A stretch of 64,000 bases of DNA, taken from assembly GCA_965249005.1 (NCBI GenBank), contig CBDFLD010000020.1:186001-250000 (forward strand), in the 5' to 3' direction. The notes under the pieces were generated by a model. It did not search any database. It had not been told where the DNA came from and worked only from the letters and a program-made list of their open reading frames with translations. Origin of the DNA: CBDFLD01 sp965249005. GTDB lineage: Bacteria; Acidobacteriota; UBA6911. Made by a program: the position numbers and the translations under genes. Each line of letters begins with the position of its first letter. The first letter of the stretch is position 1. This document shows positions 1 through 8,195 of this stretch, in pieces.

Positions 1-1
1 C

Positions 2-94
2 GAGATCGTGGGAGCGGCCCTTTACCTGGCGTCCGATGCCTCGAGCTTCACGAGTGGATCGGTGATTGTTTGCGACGGCGCCGCCACGGCGTAA
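2..94 (+). CDS. SDR-family oxidoreductase, C-terminal fragment (cut by window edge)
   Basis: The first 30 codons read EIVGAALYLASDASSFTSGS and continue through VIVCDGAATA to TAA. This is the usual C-terminus of classical short-chain dehydrogenases: the A..YLASD..S..TG..I.VDGG segment that closes the Rossmann subunit. The catalytic and cofactor-binding parts lie left of the window, so the substrate cannot be inferred. The usual second G of the VDGG end is replaced (CDGAA), so the enzyme is slightly atypical. It lies 19 bp upstream of the propeller lipoprotein start and could share its transcript. Confidence 0.75.
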   Translation, partial: EIVGAALYLASDASSFTSGSVIVCDGAATA

Positions 95-113
95 CTCACC
101 CGAAGGAGGTACC

Positions 114-1784
114 ATGAAAGACCTTGCCGGGCACTTCGCGTGGATCGCACTCGTTCTTTTGTCCTTCGGATGCAGCGAGACGCACGAACACCCGCCAACG
201 CCCTCGTCATCATTGCCGGCCCCTTTCATCGCTGGGCACGGCTTTCACGGTATCCACGGTCTGACTTTCGATTCCGAGGACCAGCTCTACGTCGGCAGCG
301 TCATGGGGCAGAGCGTGTATCGGGTCGACCGGGAAACCGGAGCATCTCAAACCGTTCTTTTTCCTCCTCTCGGAATGGCAGACGATCTGGAGTTCGACTC
401 CGACGGGACCTTGGTCTGGACCTCCTTTATTCTCGGGAAGGTTCATGCGCGCAAAAAAAACGAAAGTGAGATTCGCGAATTGGCGTCGGGGCTACTCGGC
501 ATCAATTCGCTGGCCTTCAAGCAGGATGGCCGGCTGTTCGCGACCCAGGTCTTTTTGGGAGATGCTCTCTACGAAATCGATCTCGAGGGCAAAGCTCCGC
601 CACGGAAGATCCTGGAAGATATTGGCGGCCTGAACGGTTTCGATTTCGGTCCGGATGGGTTCCTTTACGGGCCCCTCTGGTTCAAGGGACAGGTCGCGCG
701 GGTGAACGTCGACACGGGGGAGCTCTCCGTGGTCGCCGATGGTTTCCAGATTCCGGCCGCGGTCAACTTCGATTCCAAGGGAAACCTCTGGGTTCTGGAT
801 TCCGCGCGGGGAGAGGTCATACAGCTGGATTCCGAGACCGGAGAGCGGAAGCGTGTCTTTGCTCTGAAGACCTGCATGGACAACTTGGCCTTCGACTCTG
901 CAGATCGGCTGTTCGTGACGGTCATGGCTGAAAACGCGATCTATGAGCTCGACACGGAGACGGGCGATGTCCGGACTGTCAAGGAGGGGCAACTGGGAGT
1001 CCCGGCGGATCTGGCTATCTGGGGTGAGTCGGGCGGAGAGACTCTGTATGTGGCCGACACCTTTGTCTTGCGAGCTATCAATCTCGAAACGCGGCAGGTC
1101 GTGGATTTGAGTCGCTTCGTCGAGGATGAGCTCGAGTATCCGTTTGGCATCGACGTTTCGGAGAGTTTTGTATACACGGCCTCATGGTTTTCCGGGACCA
1201 TCCAGAAGTTGGATCGCAAGACTGGAGAGATCCTGGACACCCTTCACGGTTTCACCACACCTTATGATGTTCTGGAGCTCGAAGATGGGAGCTTGTTGGT
1301 TGCCGAGATGATGGCTTCTCGCTTGTCCCGCGTCACGGGCCCGTCTTCGAACAGCGAGCAGGTCCGGGAAACGATTGCGTCTGAGCTGAACGGACCAACG
1401 TCGCTGGTCGATGCCGGGGGTGGCGCCGTGTATGTGACTCTTTCTTCCGAGGGGAGTATTGCCCGGGTCGATCTCGATTCGCGGGAAGTGGAATCCATTG
1501 TTTCCGGGCTAGTGGGCCCCGAGGGAATGGCCCTGGCGCCCGATGGACGATTGGTTGTGGCCGAGGTGGGTCAGAGCCGTATCCTGGCTATTGATCCGGC
1601 CACCGGGGAGCAGGAGGTAGTGGCCTCGAACGTTCCGATCGGACTCCGGTTCCCTGAGGGCCAACCCTTCGTGGGGCTATCCACCGGGGTGGCCGTTTCG
1701 CCAGCCGGGGACGTCTTTTTCTCGTCCGACCTCGAGGATGCCATCTATTCGGTGCCGTTGGGCTCGACGTCCAGGCATCATTGA
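114..1784 (+). CDS. SMP-30/NHL-like beta-propeller lipoprotein
   Basis: The protein has 556 residues. The start is the ATG after a strong ribosome site (GAAGGAGGT, 4-5 bases upstream). The N-terminus MKDLAGHF..LVLLSFGC is a lipoprotein signal peptide with lipobox LSFGC, so the product should be anchored in the periplasm or outer membrane. The rest is a series of about 40-45-residue repeats with signatures such as F.SEDQLYVGS..G.VYRVDRETG, FDSDGTLVWTS and GPDGFLYGP. These are typical of SMP-30/gluconolactonase and NHL six-bladed propellers, and the length suggests two propeller units. No catalytic assignment is possible; it may be a lactonase or only a binding scaffold. The preceding SDR fragment fits an oxidation-plus-lactonase pair, but that is inference. 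Confidence 0.7.
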   Translation: MKDLAGHFAWIALVLLSFGCSETHEHPPTPSSSLPAPFIAGHGFHGIHGLTFDSEDQLYVGSVMGQSVYRVDRETGASQTVLFPPLGMADDLEFDSDGTLVWTSFILGKVHARKKNESEIRELASGLLGINSLAFKQDGRLFATQVFLGDALYEIDLEGKAPPRKILEDIGGLNGFDFGPDGFLYGPLWFKGQVARVNVDTGELSVVADGFQIPAAVNFDSKGNLWVLDSARGEVIQLDSETGERKRVFALKTCMDNLAFDSADRLFVTVMAENAIYELDTETGDVRTVKEGQLGVPADLAIWGESGGETLYVADTFVLRAINLETRQVVDLSRFVEDELEYPFGIDVSESFVYTASWFSGTIQKLDRKTGEILDTLHGFTTPYDVLELEDGSLLVAEMMASRLSRVTGPSSNSEQVRETIASELNGPTSLVDAGGGAVYVTLSSEGSIARVDLDSREVESIVSGLVGPEGMALAPDGRLVVAEVGQSRILAIDPATGEQEVVASNVPIGLRFPEGQPFVGLSTGVAVSPAGDVFFSSDLEDAIYSVPLGSTSRHH

Positions 1785-1787
1785 GGC

Positions 1788-1868
1788 AAACAGGGATCGT
1801 GTCGGTCCGGCTGACAGACAGGGATTATGTCAGCCCGGCTGACAGATAGGGATTATGTCAGTCCGGGA
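1788..1868. repeat. Tandem 28-bp repeat with internal dyads (2.9 copies)
   Basis: Nearly three copies of a 28-bp unit (approximately ACAGGGATTATGTCAGYCCG followed by GCTGAC) lie head to tail directly after the propeller gene. Each junction forms a dyad: GCTGACA, 11 bases, TGTCAGC. On RNA this would fold into successive hairpins. Unit 1 differs at a few positions (CGTGTCGG for TATGTCAG). It may act as a terminator or be a REP-like array. The MFS gene starts 55 bp downstream. Confidence 0.75.
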
Positions 1869-1923
1869 CGGGTGCCGAATTTGCTTTTGCGCGCACCTGG
1901 GTAGCGGAAAACACAGGAAACTC

Positions 1924-3216
1924 ATGAGCCAGCCATACACCCGGTCCAAAGCGTGGATCCTGTTGTGCTTCTTGATGTTTCTCAACTTGCTGAACTTCCT
2001 GGACCGGCAGCTTGTCTCGACACTGGGCGCGCCCATTAGTCGAGATTTGGACATGACAAATGCAGAGCTCGGTCTTTTGGTCGGCTTCGCCTTCTCTTTC
2101 TTCTACACCTGCGTCGGGGTCTTCATGGGGACGATCGCCGACCGGTGGCACCGGCCTCATCTCGTTGCCGTGGGATTGACGTTGTGGAGCGCGATGACTG
2201 CCGTCTCGGGAGTGGCGCGCAATTTTTTGCATTTGTTCTCCGCCCGCCTATTTGTCGGCATCGGAGAGGCCACGTTGACGCCGGCAGCAATTTCCATGCT
2301 CAGCGATGTCTTCAAACCGAAGGATCGGGCGCTGGCCTCCGGGGTCTACTATGCGGGAATTCCTCTCGGTGCCGCCGCGAGCATGCTGGTGGCGGGAGAG
2401 ATCACGGGTACACTGGGTTACAGCTGGCGCGTAAACTTCTATGTCCTGGGCATTCTGGGGGTCGTGCTTGCATTTGCTGTGTGGAGGCTCACAGATCCAC
2501 AACGGGGGGCACAAGAAGAAAACCCAGTCTTGACCAGAGGGACCCCGAAGAAGAGATCGACGCGAGAAATTTTCGCCGAGCTGGCAGAAGCACTGCGAAA
2601 TTCTCCGGCCTTGGTCCTGACGCTGGTGGCTGGAATCATTCTCATCTTTGGCCAGGGCGCATTGAACTTCCTTCCCAAGTGGATCATGGTCGAAAGGGGT
2701 TTCAGCCAGGCCGAATTGGGAAGAATCGGTGCAGCGGTGATTGGCGCGGGAGGAATGCTCGGGGCTGTTTTGGGCGGAAAGCTCAGCGATATCTGCCATC
2801 GGTTGTGGAAAGGAGGCCGGCTGTACTTTCTCGCCATTGGCCAGATTGTCGTCACGCCATTTTTCATCGCCTTTCTTTTTCTCCCCCCGGAAGGTTTCCT
2901 TTTCTATTTTTGCTGGTTCGTTGGGAGTGCCTCGATCACACTTTTGTTCGGGCCCGTATTCGCGTCCGTGCAAGACCTGGTTCCGGCTCGTATCCGATCG
3001 ACCATTATTGCGTTTCTCATTTTCTGTATAAACCTGTTGGGTACAGCGACGGGTTCCTACGCCACGGGTGTGATCGCGGATCGGGCGGGGCTGAGTCAGG
3101 GGATGATCATCATCACCCTCTGCGGTTTGCTGGCCTGTCCTTTGTTTTTTTGGGCGGGGCTGCGCTATTCGGGTGACATTGAGCGTCTGGAGCGAACGGA
3201 GGCCATGCGCGGCTAG
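1924..3216 (+). CDS. MFS transporter, Spinster-like family
   Basis: A 430-residue integral membrane protein with about 12 predicted helices. The start ATG (MSQPYTRSKAW) follows AGGAAA at 8 bases; an in-frame upstream codon would read through the 28-bp repeat and is less likely. The segments LNFLDRQLVSTLGAPI and DRWHRPHLVAVGL match motif A and the first helix of the major facilitator superfamily. RLFVGIGEATLTPAAISMLSD is the conserved helix 4-5 segment of the Spinster-like group. The substrate is unknown. It is convergent with the enolase-superfamily gene, 18 bp away. Confidence 0.85.
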   Translation: MSQPYTRSKAWILLCFLMFLNLLNFLDRQLVSTLGAPISRDLDMTNAELGLLVGFAFSFFYTCVGVFMGTIADRWHRPHLVAVGLTLWSAMTAVSGVARNFLHLFSARLFVGIGEATLTPAAISMLSDVFKPKDRALASGVYYAGIPLGAAASMLVAGEITGTLGYSWRVNFYVLGILGVVLAFAVWRLTDPQRGAQEENPVLTRGTPKKRSTREIFAELAEALRNSPALVLTLVAGIILIFGQGALNFLPKWIMVERGFSQAELGRIGAAVIGAGGMLGAVLGGKLSDICHRLWKGGRLYFLAIGQIVVTPFFIAFLFLPPEGFLFYFCWFVGSASITLLFGPVFASVQDLVPARIRSTIIAFLIFCINLLGTATGSYATGVIADRAGLSQGMIIITLCGLLACPLFFWAGLRYSGDIERLERTEAMRG

Positions 3217-3234
3217 CCCGAAACTGAGAAACAC

Positions 3235-4401
3235 TTACCCGTCGTAGGCGTAGCGACGTGCCGCGGCCTCGTTCAGCTCGCAACCCCAGCCGGGTTGCGT
3301 CGGAATCGTCATCTCCCCGTTTTCGATCTCCGGGGTGGTCGTTGTGATCTCATCACGCCAGGGTGCGGAGTCAACGTCACTTTCCATGATCTTGACATTC
3401 GACACTGCGGCCGTCAGATGCAGCGCCTGGAAGCTACTGAGGTGAGAATTGTAGTTGTGCGGGGCGATATTCAATTCGTAGGTTTCGGCCAGGTCCGCGA
3501 CTTTCTTGGCCTGGATCAGCCCCTGCCACTGAGTGTCCACCTTGACGACGTCCATGGCGCGTCTTGCAAAGTAAGGCTGGTATTGCCGAACGCCCACGAG
3601 CTGCTCCCCGGAGCAGATAGGAATCCGTATGGAGCGCTTCAGCTGTAGTAGAGCTTCCGGATCCTGGTTGTCGAACTCCAGCCACATTAGCTTGAACGGC
3701 TCCAGCTCACGTCCGAGACGAATGGCACCCTCTGTTTTGAAATGGTAGTTGATGTCGAGCGCAATATCGATCTCTGGCCCCACGGCTTGCCGGAGCGCCG
3801 CCACCTGGCTCACGACGTGACGTACCAGACCAGTGGGCGCGTTCTGATCGTTTGCCCCCACGAATCCTTGCTTGATCGTGGTCGACACCTCGCCCGGAAA
3901 TACAACATTCGTCTTCACCGCCGTATAGCCTTTTTCGACGGCCTCGACGGCGCAGGCCGCCACATCGTCCATGCTGCGGAGGTGAGCGCTGCCTAGAAGG
4001 TCCGGGTTGTTAGCCCTGTAGGTTGCCAGGTGGGACCAGTAGACTCGTTGACGGCTGCGGAAAGGTCCGCCCAGAAGCTCATATACCGGGACTCCCAGTG
4101 CCTTGGCCTTGATGTCCCAGAGTGCTAGCTCTATTCCCGCAATGGCCATCGCCACGGCCCCTCCCGTCATCATTCGAGTTCGGCGATACAGGTCCAGATA
4201 GTGCCTTTCCACGGGGCGGGGGTCCTGTCCGATCAAGTAAGAGGAAAGGTCCTGGACGATGCCGGGGAGGCCGCGGGCCAGAATACCTTCGCCGAATTCA
4301 CTGTAGCCGGTCACTCCTTCGTCCGTGCGAACCGCGCAGAACAACCATGGGTAGAGCCAGGCACTCTTGACCACGAACGTTTCAACCGCTTCAACCTTCA
4401 T
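3235..4401 (-). CDS. Mandelate racemase/muconate lactonizing enzyme (enolase superfamily) protein
   Basis: 388 residues, full length for the family. An N-terminal capping domain precedes a TIM barrel. Visible family residues are the second-strand lysine in TAVKTN (K163), metal ligands D216 (ALDINYH), E242 (WLEFDN) and E266 (CSGEQL), and the seventh-strand histidine H315 (APHNYNSH). This is the arrangement of galactonate/gluconate-type acid-sugar dehydratases, in which a proton is abstracted alpha to a carboxylate bound to Mg2+. The exact substrate is not readable. No signal peptide, so cytoplasmic. The start ATG follows GAGAGGCAGG. The M20 peptidase lies 48 bp upstream on the same strand, so the two may be co-transcribed. 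Confidence 0.85.
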   Translation of the reverse strand: MKVEAVETFVVKSAWLYPWLFCAVRTDEGVTGYSEFGEGILARGLPGIVQDLSSYLIGQDPRPVERHYLDLYRRTRMMTGGAVAMAIAGIELALWDIKAKALGVPVYELLGGPFRSRQRVYWSHLATYRANNPDLLGSAHLRSMDDVAACAVEAVEKGYTAVKTNVVFPGEVSTTIKQGFVGANDQNAPTGLVRHVVSQVAALRQAVGPEIDIALDINYHFKTEGAIRLGRELEPFKLMWLEFDNQDPEALLQLKRSIRIPICSGEQLVGVRQYQPYFARRAMDVVKVDTQWQGLIQAKKVADLAETYELNIAPHNYNSHLSSFQALHLTAAVSNVKIMESDVDSAPWRDEITTTTPEIENGEMTIPTQPGWGCELNEAAARRYAYDG

Positions 4402-4449
4402 GATGCCTGCCTCTCGATAGAGAAACTTTCCATTTCCGTGTCCACGGGG

Positions 4450-5859
4450 TTAGGGCTCGACGGCAACCTCTCTGACGGTCTCGAACATGATGCGCGTCCC
4501 GAGTCGGACGTTCTCGACCGAGATACGCTCGTCGTTGCCGTGAAAGCGGCCGGAGTCTTCGGCTGGAATGACAAAAGGATCGAAGCCATAACAGGTGATG
4601 CCGATGTCTCTGAAGAAATGACTGTCGGTAAATCCGGTCGACACCGAGGGAATGACCTCGAGCTTTGCGAAGTGGCGGCGCCCGACGCTTTCAATCGCTC
4701 GAAACAATTCTGTTTCCGTTGTGGAAACGGCGGGCGAGAATCCCATGATCCGCTCGATACGGATCTCCGGATCGTTGATGATGGAAACCAGCTGCTTTTC
4801 AAAGTCTCCGGGATCTTGGTCGGGTAGCAATCGGCAATCCAGCTCCGCTCGGGCCTCGGGAGGGACGACGTTGATCTTGCTGCTTCCTCCGAGCACGGTC
4901 AACGAGCAGGTGTTCCGGGTCAGGGCAGCAAGGACGGGGTCCTCGAGCTGTAGCTCGAGCAGGCGCTCGCGATTGCGCACCATCTCGGCCATGTTCCGAT
5001 AATCGTCCCGCCAAACCTCGCTCGCGTGGCTCGCCATGCCCTTGAAGTACGCATCCACGGCGGGCACGATACGAGGCTCGAATTCATGAGTTTGGATCCG
5101 GTCGAGGGCTCGAATGAGACGGGTGACACTGGACGAAACGCGCGGCATGGAGCCATGCCCCGGCACGCCTTTGGCTATCAGGCGCAGCCAGAGCGGGACT
5201 TTTTGCGTGACCTCGACGTGGAGTTGAACGGTGGAGGCCGTGGCTCGCCCGCCGCCGCCCTCGTTCAGGAGCCACCCTACCCCCTTGAAGAGCTCGGGCC
5301 GGTGCTGAACCAGCCACCCCGCACCGAAGAAGCCCCCTGCCTCTTCATCTGCGGTCGCCATGAAGATGACGTCCCGGTTCAGTCGCGCTCCCACGCGATG
5401 TAGAGCAAGGAACGTTTGCAGATGCATGATCCCCAGCGCTTTTGTGTCCAGGGTTCCGCGGCCGTAGATATACCCGTCCCGGATTTCGCCCGACAGAGGG
5501 TCGATGGTCCAGTAGGACCGGTCGGCGGGAACCACATCGATATGATGCAGCAGCACCAGCGCTGGCTCGGTGCCCCCTTCCAGCCTGGCCCAGATGTTGC
5601 CGCGCCCTGGATCAGACTCCATCGATTCGAATCGGATTCCCTCCGCCTCGAAAATCTCAGCAAAGAACTCCACTCCGCGAGATTCGTTGCCCGGAGGGTT
5701 GATCGTATCGACCCGCACGTATTGTTGAACTCGTCTCACCGCCTGCTCTTCGATCGAGGAGAGATCCACTTCTTGAGCCAGCAGGAGGCTCCGAGTGATC
5801 AGACAGATAACGGGAATCCACGGGCCAAGAATCTTCGAGGTCACTTGAGTCGTCTGCAT
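4450..5859 (-). CDS. Secreted M20-family zinc metallopeptidase
   Basis: 469 residues from the ATG that follows AGGAAGAG; an upstream in-frame TTG lacks a site. The N-terminus has a hydrophobic segment (ILGPWIPVICLITRSLLLAQ) consistent with export. Dizinc ligands are visible: HID (H106, D108), the bridging aspartate in GRGTLDTKALG (D138), the catalytic glutamate pair in TADEEAGG (E172-E173), and a C-terminal FHGNDERIS histidine. A dimerisation lid domain (about 220-330) is included. The form is like carboxypeptidase S/PM20D1, which hydrolyse N-acyl or C-terminal amide bonds. Substrate unknown. It precedes the enolase-superfamily gene on the same strand. Confidence 0.87.
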   Translation of the reverse strand: MQTTQVTSKILGPWIPVICLITRSLLLAQEVDLSSIEEQAVRRVQQYVRVDTINPPGNESRGVEFFAEIFEAEGIRFESMESDPGRGNIWARLEGGTEPALVLLHHIDVVPADRSYWTIDPLSGEIRDGYIYGRGTLDTKALGIMHLQTFLALHRVGARLNRDVIFMATADEEAGGFFGAGWLVQHRPELFKGVGWLLNEGGGGRATASTVQLHVEVTQKVPLWLRLIAKGVPGHGSMPRVSSSVTRLIRALDRIQTHEFEPRIVPAVDAYFKGMASHASEVWRDDYRNMAEMVRNRERLLELQLEDPVLAALTRNTCSLTVLGGSSKINVVPPEARAELDCRLLPDQDPGDFEKQLVSIINDPEIRIERIMGFSPAVSTTETELFRAIESVGRRHFAKLEVIPSVSTGFTDSHFFRDIGITCYGFDPFVIPAEDSGRFHGNDERISVENVRLGTRIMFETVREVAVEP

Positions 5860-5944
5860 GGGTCCATCTCTTCCTCGTTTGAGCTCCAATCGATCCTCAG
5901 TCTAAAGGTAAGGGTGGTGAGCGCAACTCCCCCAGGGTCAATCC

Positions 5945-5962
5945 TGACGTGACGTCACGTCA
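5945..5962. promoter_or_regulatory. Perfect 18-bp palindrome TGACGTGACGTCACGTCA
   Basis: A perfect palindrome built of TGACGT units lies 86 bp upstream of the M20 peptidase start and 71 bp beyond the end of the DoxX gene. It is followed by further CATCGCATCGCATCGCGTCACGTCGC-type repetition to about 5990. It could be a dimeric regulator site or a terminator hairpin for the DoxX gene on the minus strand. The sequence alone does not decide. Confidence 0.55.
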
Positions 5963-6032
5963 CATCGCATCGCATCGCGTCACGTCGCGCAAGTTGACGT
6001 CTTCGGGTATGTAATCTTGATATTCCCTCGAA

Positions 6033-6482
6033 TCAGAGAGGATGACCAGCTTTGTGATCCAGGCTTACATCTCCGGCTCCTTTGTACGCGATCACGAGGC
6101 TGAGTGCAATCGCGACCATGGGAATGATCGGGGCCTTTGGCTGAAGAGGAAACAGATCGAGGTCCTCGACCACGATGTGCACGTAGCAGGCCACGATCAT
6201 CATTACGACGGCCAGGAGGCTCGACAAGCGGGCCAGCCAACCAAGAATCAATGAAAGCCCGATGGAGACTTCGACCAAGGGGACAAACCAGAGATTGAAG
6301 GATTGCAGGGGGATGTTCGCCTCTCTCAGTTGTTCCGCAAAAGCCTCGCCCAGCATGGGGACGAAAAGCTTCATCAGTCCGGTGGAGAAGAAAAGAACGC
6401 CCAACGAAACACGAATCAAGACCAGAACGCCGCTTGGCTCCGTGGTTCGCGCCTTTTGAAGGAAGTGTACGATGCGTTGCAT
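6033..6482 (-). CDS. DoxX-family membrane protein
   Basis: 149 residues with four hydrophobic segments. The N-terminal helix VLVLIRVSLGVLFFSTGLMKLF and the segment WFVPLVEVSIGLSLILGWLARL are the DoxX signature (R..lG..f...G..Kl; P..E...G..L..G). The ATG follows AAGGAGAG. DoxX proteins are small inner-membrane proteins, in some bacteria linked to redox or thiol stress; a biochemical role here cannot be stated. The 289 bp between it and the divergent gene at 6772 show no other coding feature. Confidence 0.85.
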   Translation of the reverse strand: MQRIVHFLQKARTTEPSGVLVLIRVSLGVLFFSTGLMKLFVPMLGEAFAEQLREANIPLQSFNLWFVPLVEVSIGLSLILGWLARLSSLLAVVMMIVACYVHIVVEDLDLFPLQPKAPIIPMVAIALSLVIAYKGAGDVSLDHKAGHPL

Positions 6483-6771
6483 GAACTCTCCTTATCCGCG
6501 AGAACGAGACCAAAATCGCCACGGGTCCGCCCGTGCCGGTTCCATAATCCTCGTGTCGGGCTATGGAACATAGAATGGAGCTCCGAGTTCCGATATTGCC
6601 TTCAGAGGGATCGCGGCCCCGAAAAGCGCCTGAGATACGCGATGCGGGATCCGGGGTTTGTAGGATATAATAGTCGAAATCCAAGACACGAAGATAGGTT
6701 TGGGCTTACGCGCGCATCTCACCGCTCGAATCTTCTCGGGGGCAACCAGTTACACTCGGTGGAGGCAAAAG

Positions 6772-7185
6772 ATGAACCGGAACCGATTTCTCCTCAGCTG
6801 TCTCGCGGTCTATGTTGTCTATCAGGTGCTCAGTTTTTTGACTCATGCCGTCTGGCTCGCTGATACCTATGGGGCGACGGCCAGCGTGTGGCGACCGGAA
6901 GCCGAGCTCATGTCCAAGCAATGGATCATGTTCGTGACGAGCGCCGTATGGAGTATTTTCTTCTGCTACATCTTCATTCAGGGATGGGAAAACAAGGGAG
7001 TCGGCGAAGGGTTCCGCTATGGGGTGATCATCGGCCTCTTCTTTGGGATTCCGCAGGCCTATGAGAACTACATGGTCCTTCCGATTCCGTACACTCTCGC
7101 GCTCAGCTGGTTTCTTGCCGGCATGGTCACGGCGGTGGTTTGCGGTCTGGTGGTGGCTCTGGTCTACAAGCCGGCGCAGGCATAG
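6772..7185 (+). CDS. Small four-helix membrane protein of unknown function (paralogue 1)
   Basis: 137 residues with about four hydrophobic helices. The start is ATG (MNRNRFLLSC) after GGTGGAGG. It resembles the product at 45875-46291: both open with MN+S/NRFL, then V..S/F..H..L(A/Y)D.Y, then FRPE/WRPEAE, then GV/QG.RFG, then P.PYTLALSW / VPTYTIYYV, and end in a last hydrophobic helix. The pair thus defines a small family in this genome. I do not recognise a functional name. It starts a probable operon with the DUF2911-like and VOC genes downstream (gaps of 8 and 18 bp). Confidence 0.7.
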   Translation: MNRNRFLLSCLAVYVVYQVLSFLTHAVWLADTYGATASVWRPEAELMSKQWIMFVTSAVWSIFFCYIFIQGWENKGVGEGFRYGVIIGLFFGIPQAYENYMVLPIPYTLALSWFLAGMVTAVVCGLVVALVYKPAQA

Positions 7186-7193
7186 GGGGAGTT

Positions 7194-8177
7194 GTGAATG
7201 CCAGACGCTCCATTCGCCATGTGTGCGGATCTGCCTTATGCCGTGGCGCCCCTCGCCTTATCGCGTTGCTTTGGCTATCGGTGTTGAGCCCGGCTTTCGG
7301 CCAACAACCGACCGGTGGGCGACTATCGGCAGCTGATGCTGGAGACTTTCTCGGCACCTGGTCCCTGGAGCTTGAATCGAGCAGAGGAAGCATCACCGGA
7401 GTGCTCGCTATCACAGACGTGGACGGCCAAGTGGCGGGGGAGTTGGATGCCGAGTTCGGAGGTTCCGACGGTCCGATCACAGACGTCTCGAAATCCGATC
7501 GAGGTTTGAGTCTCCGCTACAATGCGAACCTCGGGGGCCGAGAATTGGGAATCGTGCTGGTAGTGCAGAGAACCGGGGAAGAGCTCGTGGGACGGCTTAG
7601 CTTGGGCGGAGGCCAGTTGTCCATGGATGCCCGAGCCAGTCGGATTTCTGCCGAGGCCGCCCGGCAGATCTCGCGCGAGTCCCGGGGGCGGGGTAGGTTT
7701 CGGAGACGCCCGACGCAGGCCAGGGTCCGGCTGGCGGGAAGCGACATTCGCATCGTTTTTGGAGCTACCGCGGTCCGTCATCCGGATTTTGAGCGAATCG
7801 AGCATTTGGGCGAAGGAGAAGTGATTTCCTTTTCAGAGGCAATCGCAACCAAGCTGTTGACCTACGCAACCCTCCGGTTTGGCGATGTTTTGGTCAAGGC
7901 GGGGAACGTCGCAGAAAACTACCCCGGCGTCTATAGTCTCTGGATGAAGAAGACCGGCCATGGTTGGAGGCTGGTTTTCAACGGAGAAGCCGATGTCTGG
8001 GGCACCATGCACAATCCCGACGCCGATGTCGTCGAAGTGCCGCTGCAGCGCTCCGAATCGAAGGCGGCGGCCGAACGATACCTCGTCGAGCTGAAAGGAA
8101 AGGACCGGATCGGTCTGATCCGTATCGCCTGGGGCCCCCACGTTTGGCAAACCCTCTTCTCCGTTCCCGTTGAATAA
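7194..8177 (+). CDS. Secreted DUF2911-like protein
   Basis: About 327 residues from a GTG start (VNARRSIRH) placed just after AGGGGGAG; a second GTG a few codons on is possible. The signal peptide LIALLWLSVLSPAFGQQ ends in AFG-QQ. Residues about 50-150 form a beta-rich region (GTWSLELESSRGSITGVLAI..DGQVAGELDAEF) like a small lipocalin-type fold. Residues about 180-320 resemble DUF2911: FGDVLVKAGNVAENYPGVYSLWM then WRLVFNGEADVWGT and a last beta segment. The function of DUF2911 is unknown. A second, shorter DUF2911-like protein is encoded at 15449-15958. Confidence 0.65.
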   Translation: MNARRSIRHVCGSALCRGAPRLIALLWLSVLSPAFGQQPTGGRLSAADAGDFLGTWSLELESSRGSITGVLAITDVDGQVAGELDAEFGGSDGPITDVSKSDRGLSLRYNANLGGRELGIVLVVQRTGEELVGRLSLGGGQLSMDARASRISAEAARQISRESRGRGRFRRRPTQARVRLAGSDIRIVFGATAVRHPDFERIEHLGEGEVISFSEAIATKLLTYATLRFGDVLVKAGNVAENYPGVYSLWMKKTGHGWRLVFNGEADVWGTMHNPDADVVEVPLQRSESKAAAERYLVELKGKDRIGLIRIAWGPHVWQTLFSVPVE

Positions 8178-8195
8178 GGCCCCGGAGGGAAGATA

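Noticed and set aside
1788..1868. CRISPR array
   Set aside because: Units are contiguous, without unique spacers, and there are no cas genes.
1855..1923. Upstream start of the MFS gene inside the tandem repeat
   Set aside because: The added residues come from repeat DNA; the ATG at 1924 has a ribosome site and the expected N-terminus.
2248..3234. Long minus-strand frame opposite the MFS gene
   Set aside because: Lacks hydrophobic pattern or motifs; the plus-strand MFS frame is far better supported.
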